A stretch of DNA of 5,061 bases from Rhizobium sp. Q54 (GTDB taxonomy: Bacteria; Pseudomonadota; Alphaproteobacteria; Rhizobiales; Beijerinckiaceae): NCBI GenBank assembly GCA_945901195.1, contig CAMDKB010000344.1:1-5061 (forward strand), read 5' to 3'. The position numbers and the translations under genes were made by a program. The notes beneath the pieces are model-generated. The model saw only the letters and a list, made by a program, of their open reading frames with translations, was not told the origin of the DNA and did not search any database. This document shows, piece by piece, positions 1 through 4,840 of this stretch; position 1 is the stretch's first letter, and each line of letters starts with the position of its first letter.

Positions 1-74
1 CCCGCTACCTGCCAAAGGCCCGTGTCCTGCACCCATGGCCGGAACAACGATTCCGCGTCAGACACTCAAGGTGG

Positions 75-107
75 GAGCCGTATGCCGGAAATCGGCCCGT
101 ACGGTTC
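75..107 (+). ncRNA. Group II intron domain V (catalytic hairpin)
   Basis: The 33-nt hairpin begins GAGCCGTAT and ends GTACGGTTC. These nine-base arms pair completely (G-C, A-U, G-U, C-G, C-G, G-C, U-A, A-U, U-G), as in the family. The AGC catalytic triad is at 76-78. A two-base bulge (CC, 97-98) separates the lower stem from a four-pair upper stem GCCG/CGGC closed by GAAAT. The family consensus is usually 34 nt with a GNRA-type tetraloop, so this one is a base shorter, with a slightly odd loop and a CC bulge. Domain V coordinates the catalytic metal ions for splicing and is the most conserved part of these introns. The lower stem and triad are intact, so catalysis looks possible. Confidence 0.85.
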
Positions 108-110
108 TGT

Positions 111-144
111 GCGGGGGGCGGTCAGCAATGACCGTCCCTACCGC
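111..144 (+). ncRNA. Group II intron domain VI with bulged branch-point A
   Basis: Just after domain V, a hairpin pairs 111-114 (GCGG) with 141-144 (CCGC) and 115-124 (GGGGCGGTCA) with 129-138 (TGACCGTCCC), with one G-U pair and a GCAA tetraloop at 125-128. T139 and A140 are left unpaired on the 3' arm. A140 fits the branch-point adenosine whose 2'-OH attacks the 5' splice site to form the lariat. It lies 8 nt from the proposed 3' end at 147. The only domain V-VI linker is 108-110. Confidence 0.75.
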
Positions 145-146
145 GA

Positions 147-148
147 TT
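147..148 (+). other. Probable intron 3' splice junction / insertion boundary
   Basis: The boundary is inferred from two independent signals: the distance from A140 and terminal AT on the intron side, and the return of asparaginase homology at TGC GCG CAA CGC CCG (Cys-Ala-Gln-Arg-Pro) on the exon side. It could be off by one or two bases, because the 5' exon and the intron's exon-binding sequences are outside the window. Confidence 0.6.
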
Positions 149-999
149 GCGCGCAACGCCCGCAAGGACAGATCAGCGCGGATGGTCCGCATAACATCTA
201 CGATTCGGTGCGCTATATCAGTGCCGACAAATGGGCGAATACCGAAGGCGCGAACAGGCTTGGTGTCATTCTTGTGCAGGAGCAGCAGTTCTTTTCTGCA
301 CGCGAAGTCGCCAAAGGCGACGCGCGGCCCGGCGCTTATGCGCCGCTCGGGGGGCACGGCGGCATCGTGGGCCAGATCAGTCATCTTGGCAACATATCCA
401 TCATGTTTCTGCCAGCCTACAAGCACACCTATCTTTCAGAAGTGCGCACGACTGTCTTGCCCGCGAGTGTGGAGGCAGTGCGCAAGACAGCCAGTGGCAT
501 CGAGCGTTTTACAGTGGCGATCAAGGACGCGTCCGGCAATATTCTGGAAAGCGCGATTCCCTCCGTATCGATTGTGAAGGACGGCGGGTATTGCGAACTC
601 GACTGGGAATCAGGAACCGATGGTGAAGCTGATCTGAAAGCACTTGTGGAACACAAGCTGTCGCTTGGGTTACTCACCGGTCTCGTCGTGGAAGGCACCG
701 TTCCCTATGGCAACATGACATCGCGCGCGCGTCAGCGGCTTGTGCTGGAAGCTGTCTTCTCGGGATTACCCGCGGTGCGGGTCGGGCGTGGCGGCGCAAC
801 GGGCTTTGCCGATCCGCATCCTTTCCTAATCGCCGGTTCCAATCTTACGTCGACCAAAGCGCGCTTGCTACTGTTCGCTTGCCTGATGAAATTCGGTGCG
901 CTGCCGACAGCGGCCGATCCTGTAAACCCGACCATGAGTGAAATGGAGGCGACAATGAAGGCCGTGGCGCGTTATCAGGATATATTTGACACGCATTAA
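148..999 (+). CDS. Asparaginase/glutaminase-family protein, 3' exon only (gene split by group II intron)
   Basis: This is the C-terminal 283 residues of an L-asparaginase-type amidohydrolase, a family that deamidates asparagine or related amides. The visible part starts at AQRPQG (151-168), continues with the ISADGPHNIYDSVR segment (172-213), the SAREVAKGDARPG substrate loop (about 295-335) and KHTYLSEV (421-444), then enters the C-terminal domain with GLVVEGTVPYGN (679-714), GSNLTSTKAR (835-864) and the closing IFDTH before TAA. Absent are the N-terminal TGGTI threonine motif and the second threonine motif (HGTDT-like), which lie before AQRP in full-length members and should be in the 5' exon left of the window. 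Translation in this frame remains open through the intron (GTG 22, ATG 82), but those starts would add intron-encoded residues, so they are not accepted. The protein is likely made only if the intron splices; otherwise this is a pseudogene. The amidase gene begins 34 nt downstream and may be cotranscribed. Confidence 0.82.
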   Translation, partial: CAQRPQGQISADGPHNIYDSVRYISADKWANTEGANRLGVILVQEQQFFSAREVAKGDARPGAYAPLGGHGGIVGQISHLGNISIMFLPAYKHTYLSEVRTTVLPASVEAVRKTASGIERFTVAIKDASGNILESAIPSVSIVKDGGYCELDWESGTDGEADLKALVEHKLSLGLLTGLVVEGTVPYGNMTSRARQRLVLEAVFSGLPAVRVGRGGATGFADPHPFLIAGSNLTSTKARLLLFACLMKFGALPTAADPVNPTMSEMEATMKAVARYQDIFDTH

Positions 1000-1020
1000 A
1001 CGCCCGGCGGTCAACGCTTC

Positions 1021-1026
1021 GAAAGG
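1021..1026 (+). promoter_or_regulatory. Ribosome binding site of the amidase gene
   Basis: GAAAGG lies 7 nt before ATG 1034 and decides the start. The longer in-frame alternative, TTG at 986, would overlap the end of the asparaginase gene and add 16 residues (TRIKRPAVNASKGKP) unlike an amidase N terminus. Confidence 0.55.
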
Positions 1027-1033
1027 CAAACCC

Positions 1034-2503
1034 ATGCAACAGGAAAACACCGCCATCCTCGAAGCCACGATTGATGATCTTCATCGCTTGATCCTGCAGG
1101 GGCAAACCACAGCGCTAGCCATTGTAGAGGCGCATCTGCAGCGGATCGAGAAATACGACCGCCGCGGTCCCGCGCTTTGGTCCATCATAGCAATCAACCA
1201 GGAGGCGCTGACAGACGCCGACGCACTCGACAGGGCCTTCGCTGAAACAGGTAAGCTTACTGGCCCCCTGCACGGCATTCCAGCGCTCGTGAAGGACAAT
1301 TACGACGTGGCGGGCATGCAGACGACTGGCGGGTCCGCAGCTTTGCTGGGCTGGATTGCGCCAGAGGATTCGACCGCGGTGGCAAAGTTGCGTGCGGCCG
1401 GCGCGATCATTCTGGCAAAGACGACCATGTCCGAATGGGCGCGGGGCGGGCTCGACAACATCAATTCGGTTCTGCCGGGCTTTGCACGAAATCCTTACAA
1501 CACAGCGCATGCCACCGGCGGATCGTCGGGAGGAACAGGGGCGGGACTTGCAGCCAGCTTCGGCGTGATCGGGCTTGGTTCTGACACCTGGGGTTCTATT
1601 CGCAATCCTTCCTCCAACAATGCGCTGGCGGGATTGCGGCCTAGCTGGGCGCTGGTGTCACGCGCCGGCATGATCGGGCTTTACGATGCGCGCGATACAG
1701 CGGGCCCGATGGCGCGCAACATCCGCGATCTCGCCATGACGCTCGATGTCATAGCAGGTGTTGATCCACTGGATGCTGCGACCATTGGCGCCAAAGGTCA
1801 CATTCCCGCTTCGTTTACCGACGGATTGACGCTTGATGGCGCGCGGGGCAAACGCATTGGCGTATTGCGTCAGGCGTTTATGCCGCAAGCCGGTGATCCG
1901 CAAGTCCTGGCGCTCATGGAAAATGCGATTGCGGTGCTGAGAAAAATTGGAGCCGAGATTCTCGATCCCTTCGAGTTCAGCGAATTTGCTGGCTTTCCGT
2001 CGCGGCCGCATCCTCAGAGCGAAGTGCGCCTCGCCATAGAAACTTATCTGGCCAAGACCGGGCCGCAATTTCCAAAGACTCTGGATACAGTCATCGCCAG
2101 CGGAAAATTTCATCCGCTGCATGAAGTAGGTCTCAAATTATCCGCCGCCTCGCCAGCGCCGGAAAATGATCCCTATGCCGCGCAACTGGAAGCTGGCGAA
2201 GTTGAGATGCGCATCGCCTATGATGCGGCCATGGCGGCCGCTGGCGTCGATTATCTCGTCATGCCCGTCGCAAGCCATCCACCCAAGCTGAATGGTGATC
2301 GCGATACGACACCGACTGGCGTGACGACTTGGATAGCTTCGGGTTTGCATTGGCCGGCCGCTGTTGTGCCAATGGGTTATACCTATGAAAATCTGCCGTC
2401 GGGCCTGCAAATCGTGGGCAGGCCGTGGAGCGACGCAAAGCTTCTCGAAATTGCCTATGCCTATGAACAGGCCACGCATCATCGCAAGCCGCCAGATCTG
2501 TAA
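1034..2503 (+). CDS. Amidase-signature family hydrolase
   Basis: The 489-residue protein is a full-length amidase of the Ser-cisSer-Lys class, which hydrolyses carboxylic amides to acid and ammonia. The triad is visible: Lys87 in GIPALVKDNYDV, cis-Ser164 in TGGSSGGTGAG, and nucleophile Ser188 in GSDTWGSIRNPSS. The 164-188 spacing of 24 equals the spacing known for fatty acid amide hydrolase (217-241). DTAGPMAR (221-228) and the C-terminal GLQIVGRP (457-464) are further family hallmarks. No signal peptide is visible, so it is probably cytoplasmic. Trp186 replaces the more usual Gly before the nucleophile segment (GTDTGGS). This occurs in a subgroup of amidases and may shape the substrate pocket. 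The gene follows the asparaginase exon by 34 nt and precedes a transporter gene, so a joint role in amide or amino-acid-derivative use is plausible. It lacks context for GatA (no gatB/gatC neighbours), and the substrate is unknown. Confidence 0.93.
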   Translation: MQQENTAILEATIDDLHRLILQGQTTALAIVEAHLQRIEKYDRRGPALWSIIAINQEALTDADALDRAFAETGKLTGPLHGIPALVKDNYDVAGMQTTGGSAALLGWIAPEDSTAVAKLRAAGAIILAKTTMSEWARGGLDNINSVLPGFARNPYNTAHATGGSSGGTGAGLAASFGVIGLGSDTWGSIRNPSSNNALAGLRPSWALVSRAGMIGLYDARDTAGPMARNIRDLAMTLDVIAGVDPLDAATIGAKGHIPASFTDGLTLDGARGKRIGVLRQAFMPQAGDPQVLALMENAIAVLRKIGAEILDPFEFSEFAGFPSRPHPQSEVRLAIETYLAKTGPQFPKTLDTVIASGKFHPLHEVGLKLSAASPAPENDPYAAQLEAGEVEMRIAYDAAMAAAGVDYLVMPVASHPPKLNGDRDTTPTGVTTWIASGLHWPAAVVPMGYTYENLPSGLQIVGRPWSDAKLLEIAYAYEQATHHRKPPDL

Positions 2504-2688
2504 TTTGTGCTGATGCGTAGATGTAGGCTGCCCTGAATTTATGTATATTTGAGGCTTCTGCAGGATTGGCGCTGGCAAAGGCGGCAAAGCTTGTTCATTC
2601 TCTTCGGGTCGATGGGCACACGATATGGGGCAAGCTTTTGACGGATTTTGTAACTGACATCGAGATGACCCGGGATGGGCGATAATCC
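2504..2688 (+). other. Intergenic gap between amidase and transporter; possible 39-codon leader ORF
   Basis: No clear promoter or terminator is visible. A short open frame runs from TTG 2566 to TAA 2683-2685, ending 3 nt before the transporter ATG (TAATCCATG). Its product contains LVHSLRVDGHTIWGKLL, which I do not recognise. Its start lacks a well-spaced Shine-Dalgarno and its third-position GC is only about half, so coding status is doubtful. AAAGCTTG (2586-2593) and CAAGCTTT (2631-2638) form an 8-bp inverted repeat with a 37-nt spacer. Confidence 0.3.
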
Positions 2689-3666
2689 ATGCTGGGCGCG
2701 CTCCTCTCACTGGCCTCGGCTGCAACTTTTGCCCTGAACAACACGACGGCCCGAAGGGGGGTGCTTTCCGGCTCGGTGCTTCAGGCGCTTGTTATATCCA
2801 TGCCCATGGGCATTCCCATGTTCTGGCTTGCCGCCTGGATTGGTGGGGCCGCTGGAGAAGTTTTCAATTTTTCGGGCAAGTCGATGCTTTACCTGTCGGC
2901 AGCCGGCATCGTGCATTTCGTCGCCGGGCGTTATTGCAATTATCGGGCAGTGAAGGCCATCGGCTCCAACCTTGTCGGACCGCTGCAGGAAACTAACATG
3001 CTGCTTGCGCTTGGTCTGGCCGTCGTTTTTCTCGGTGAGCGGCTGAGCGTTCTCAAGCTTATCGGTATTGCGCTGGTGATGATCGGGCCCGCATTGATCG
3101 CCGTGGGCAGCAAGAAAGCGATCGCAGCAAAGGCAGGTGGCGGAGGATTTCAGCCTGTTTATGCTGAGGGTTACTTTTACGGTATCCTGTCAGTGTTCTT
3201 TTATGGCGTCAGTCCTGTGCTGGTGCGTCTGGCTGTCGAGGGCCGCTCCCTGGGTGCGAGCCAGGCAGGCGGCGTGATCGCCTATACCGCTGCAACTCTG
3301 GTAACCGCTTTGATCCTGTTTTGGCCCGGCGCTTTGCGGCATTCGCTTTCTGTCTCCGCTGAGGCTGCAAAATGGTTCACCTGGGCCGGCTTCTCTGTCG
3401 GCATGGCGCATATGCTGCGGTTCATGGCGTTGGCCATCGCGCCCGTGTCTGTCGTTGCTCCCATCCAGCGCCTGTCGATCATCATGCGGGTCATGTTCGG
3501 CTGGCTGCTGAACCGCGAGCACGAGATATTCAGCAAGCGCATGTATCTCGCCACGGCTATTTCGCTCATCGGGGCCCTATTCCTGAGCATTGATTCAGGA
3601 TGGATCGTCTCGACTCTGGGGGCGCCCGAAGGACTCGCAAAGCTGTTGTTGTGGACTTGGCCCTGA
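2689..3666 (+). CDS. EamA/DMT-superfamily inner-membrane transporter
   Basis: The 325-residue, very hydrophobic protein has the two-repeat layout of EamA (drug/metabolite transporter) permeases, which usually have ten helices and move amino acids, sugars or metabolites across the inner membrane. Repeat one (about 1-140) ends with the diagnostic GPLQETNMLLALGLAVVFLG segment and the ERL motif (117-119), followed by a helix (121-139). A hydrophilic linker (141-160) precedes repeat two (about 161-302), whose matching segment is SVVAPIQRLSIIMRVMFGWL with LNREHEIF (274-281) in place of the usual GER-type motif. The C-terminal tail (303-325) is amphipathic. ATG 2689 is the first usable start, because an in-frame TAA sits at 2683. 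The Shine-Dalgarno is weak (GGGATGGG around 2672-2679), so translation may depend on upstream reading. The gene shares direction with the asparaginase and amidase genes. Substrate and direction of transport cannot be read from the sequence. Confidence 0.88.
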   Translation: MLGALLSLASAATFALNNTTARRGVLSGSVLQALVISMPMGIPMFWLAAWIGGAAGEVFNFSGKSMLYLSAAGIVHFVAGRYCNYRAVKAIGSNLVGPLQETNMLLALGLAVVFLGERLSVLKLIGIALVMIGPALIAVGSKKAIAAKAGGGGFQPVYAEGYFYGILSVFFYGVSPVLVRLAVEGRSLGASQAGGVIAYTAATLVTALILFWPGALRHSLSVSAEAAKWFTWAGFSVGMAHMLRFMALAIAPVSVVAPIQRLSIIMRVMFGWLLNREHEIFSKRMYLATAISLIGALFLSIDSGWIVSTLGAPEGLAKLLLWTWP

Positions 3667-3716
3667 CTGAACTTGGCATTAAGCGAACTTGGCATTGAGT
3701 GGACTTGGTCCCGAGA
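3653..3716 (+). repeat. Four tandem copies of a 16-bp repeat over the transporter stop codon
   Basis: Units start at 3653, 3669, 3685 and 3701 with exact 16-base period. Each begins GRACTTGG: GGACTTGGCCCTGACT, GAACTTGGCATTAAGC, GAACTTGGCATTGAGT, GGACTTGGTCCCGAGA. The two inner copies share 14 of 16 bases, and the outer two share the GGACTTGG variant. The first copy encodes the last codons of the transporter (Trp-Thr-Trp-Pro-stop), and the others are noncoding. The period is not a multiple of three, so it is not a protein repeat. Confidence 0.85.
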
Positions 3717-3747
3717 AGCCAACTCTGTTTTGTGAGTGCGGGCTTCT
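3714..3747. terminator. Hairpin between convergent genes, possible bidirectional terminator
   Basis: AGAAGCC (3714-3720) pairs with GGCTTCT (3741-3747). Inside it, ACTC (3722-3725) pairs with GAGT (3734-3737) around an 8-nt loop. The hairpin lies between the stop codons of the + strand transporter and the - strand dehydrogenase, where a shared terminator is expected. No U-tract follows on either strand, so it is not a classical intrinsic terminator; it may be a 3'-end stabilising structure or assist Rho. Confidence 0.35.
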
Positions 3748-3752
3748 GACGG

Positions 3753-4688
3753 CTAGCGCACGATGTTCTTCATGTCTTCCATCCGTCCTTCGATGAAGCA
3801 GCGCAGGTTATATGTGACGAGCGGATGGATCTGGACATCGTAGACATCGCTCATGCCGCCAATGCGTGGCGTCAGCATCACATTGGGCAGATCCCAGAGG
3901 GGACTGGTCGCAGGGAGCGGCTCCGTTTCGAAAACATCAAGCCCGGCGCCGGCAATCTGGCCGCTCCGCAGCGCTTCAACCAGTGCTGGCTCATCGACGA
4001 CCGGCCCGCGGGCAACATTCACAAAGAGCGCCGAGGGCTTCATGGCGGCAAAAACGTCCGCATTGAACATGTGCCGGGTTTCGTCTGCCAGCGGCACAAG
4101 CGCCACGAGAACATCGGCCATGCCTGCGGCATCCAGCAGGTTGGCGCGCGGCATGATCTTGTCGAAGCCCGGAGCGCTTGTGCGAGAATCGCTGACACCG
4201 ATTGTCTGCATGCCAAAGGCTTTGCAGCGCAGCGCCAATTCTTCACTGATCGCACCGACGCCGGCAATGACGATGGTCTTGCTCCAGAGCAGTGTCTGGT
4301 GACGGCGGTCCCAGATATGGGCCTGCTGGTCAGCTCTGATATGGTCGGCCTGCCGCACAAAATTCAGCATATACAGGAACGTCAATTCCGCCATCTGTGG
4401 CCCATGAATGCCGCGTCCGGAGGTAATGCGAACATCTGGCTTCAGTGAGGGCAGGGTGACGAGATGATCGGTCCCGCTGGTGAGCGAGCAAATCCATTTG
4501 AGCGACGGCATGGCGGCGATAAGCGGGTCTTCAACGAAATGTGCCAGCGCGATCACAGCCTCACATCGGCTGGCGCATCCCAGCGCTTTGTCGATGTCGC
4601 TCTCTTCGTGAACAGTCAGCGTGGGAAAATCACGCCGGAGGCGGGTTGAGTCCATATGGCCGATGGGATTTAACACAAGGATTTCCAT
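3753..4688 (-). CDS. D-2-hydroxyacid dehydrogenase-like protein with altered catalytic residues
   Basis: The 311-residue protein has the full architecture of NAD(P)-dependent D-2-hydroxyacid dehydrogenases, which interconvert 2-hydroxy and 2-oxo acids. Features in order are the substrate-domain SLTSGTDHL (68-76), HGPQMAEL (95-102) at the domain hinge, the Rossmann segment IAGVGAISEELALRCKAFGM, the catalytic Arg227 in NVARGP, catalytic Glu256 in DVFETEP, and the C-terminal segment NLRCFIEG. Two departures stand out. The GxGxxG motif reads GVGAIS (143-148), with Ser for the third Gly, and the catalytic His expected in TPHIGG is Arg275 (TPRIGG, codon CGC). Without that acid/base His, normal turnover is doubtful, so it may be inactive, altered in function or decaying, although the frame is intact and full length. 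The start ATG 4688 has a good Shine-Dalgarno. The gene is convergent with the transporter and divergent from the next gene. Confidence 0.9.
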   Translation of the reverse strand: MEILVLNPIGHMDSTRLRRDFPTLTVHEESDIDKALGCASRCEAVIALAHFVEDPLIAAMPSLKWICSLTSGTDHLVTLPSLKPDVRITSGRGIHGPQMAELTFLYMLNFVRQADHIRADQQAHIWDRRHQTLLWSKTIVIAGVGAISEELALRCKAFGMQTIGVSDSRTSAPGFDKIMPRANLLDAAGMADVLVALVPLADETRHMFNADVFAAMKPSALFVNVARGPVVDEPALVEALRSGQIAGAGLDVFETEPLPATSPLWDLPNVMLTPRIGGMSDVYDVQIHPLVTYNLRCFIEGRMEDMKNIVR

Positions 4689-4695
4689 GCCGCCG

Positions 4696-4702
4696 CCTTC
4701 TC
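4696..4702 (-). promoter_or_regulatory. Ribosome binding site of the dehydrogenase gene
   Basis: Read on the minus strand, GAGAAGG ends 7 nt before the ATG, an ideal spacing that supports the start at 4688. Confidence 0.65.
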
Positions 4703-4787
4703 AACTGCAGTTGCACGCCATTAAAAAATGGCAAGGTCGTTCGATAAATTTGCAACGATCTAGATATCAGTTTTTTCAGATTCCAAG

Positions 4788-4809
4788 ATTACGTTACGGT
4801 ACGTTTACG
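4788..4809. repeat. TACG-word cluster, operator-like
   Basis: Four TACG words occur in 22 bases (ATTACG, TTACG, GTACG, TTTACG), spaced 5, 5 and 6 bases apart and imperfectly symmetric around GGTACG. It lies 32 bases upstream of the GTG start of the + strand membrane gene, where a repressor could block transcription. Sites of this general look occur with TetR-type regulators, but no regulator gene is in the window. Confidence 0.3.
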
Positions 4810-4827
4810 ACTGCACGCCGGTTGTAT

Positions 4828-4832
4828 GGAGG
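4828..4832 (+). promoter_or_regulatory. Strong Shine-Dalgarno of the right-edge membrane-protein gene
   Basis: GGAGG, within a longer purine run GGAGGGGG, lies 8 nt before GTG 4841. This spacing favours GTG 4841 over the in-frame ATG 4826 and GTG 4835, which overlap the motif itself. It is also the main evidence that the + strand is the coding strand here. Confidence 0.6.
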
Positions 4833-4840
4833 GGGTGACT

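Larger units (their letters stand above)
1..147 (+). mobile_element. Group II intron, 3' terminal part (end of domain IV, domains V and VI)
   Basis: This is the 3' end of a self-splicing, retrohoming intron; the rest, including any reverse transcriptase/maturase gene, lies left of the window. Two adjacent RNA structures identify it: a domain V hairpin at 75-107 and a domain VI hairpin with a bulged A at 111-144. The intron end is placed at 147 because it leaves a terminal AT (group II introns end in AY) and puts the bulged A140 8 nt from the end, the usual distance. From 148 the sequence becomes asparaginase-family coding sequence starting mid-protein. Frame 3 is open from 3 to a TGA at 129-131 and reads through domain V (EPYAGNRPVRF), like the spurious peptides often annotated across this RNA. 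I see no certain maturase domain in it. Subclass cannot be assigned from this piece. Confidence 0.82.
4689..4840. promoter_or_regulatory. Divergent intergenic regulatory region
   Basis: This 152-base stretch between two divergent genes is AT-richer than its surroundings and should hold both promoters. Visible elements are GCCATT-AAAA-AATGGC (4717-4732, a perfect 6-bp inverted repeat), TCGTT/AACGA (4737-4741 and 4754-4758), the 8-bp palindrome ATCTAGAT (4758-4765), and a cluster of TACG words (4788-4809). No convincing -35/-10 pair can be fixed by eye; TTGCAA at 4750-4755 is a possible -35 for the + strand gene but has only a poor -10. Confidence 0.45.

Noticed and set aside
3..131. Frame 3 open stretch as the C terminus of an intron-encoded maturase
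   Set aside because: It reads through domain V, and its recognisable peptide (EPYAGNRPVRF) is just translated domain V. No maturase or endonuclease motif is certain, so it is only mentioned under the intron.
1..150. Asparaginase N terminus broken by two frameshifts (LPKARVL in frame 3, MAGTTI in frame 2, then frame 1)
   Set aside because: The resemblance to a TGGTI start is short and needs two frame changes plus a missing ~60-residue stretch. The domain V and VI structures explain the same bases far better.
986..1033. Upstream TTG start for the amidase
   Set aside because: It overlaps the asparaginase end, has no Shine-Dalgarno, and adds residues unlike the family; ATG 1034 has GAAAGG at 7 nt.
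1251..1260. Perfect 10-bp palindrome GTAAGCTTAC
   Set aside because: It lies inside the conserved amidase coding sequence and is explained by its codons; nothing else supports a site.
2138..2725. 195-residue minus-strand open frame
   Set aside because: It is antisense to the conserved amidase and the intergenic gap, has low-complexity composition, no recognisable domain and no ribosome binding site.
3825..4448. 207-residue plus-strand open frame
   Set aside because: It is antisense to the dehydrogenase, whose motifs are clear on the minus strand; the frame is a shadow of its codon bias.
4717..4732. Hairpin GCCATT-AAAA-AATGGC as a terminator
   Set aside because: Its stem is only 6 bp, there is no U-tract, and it lies between divergent genes where no terminator is expected; kept only as a possible regulatory element.
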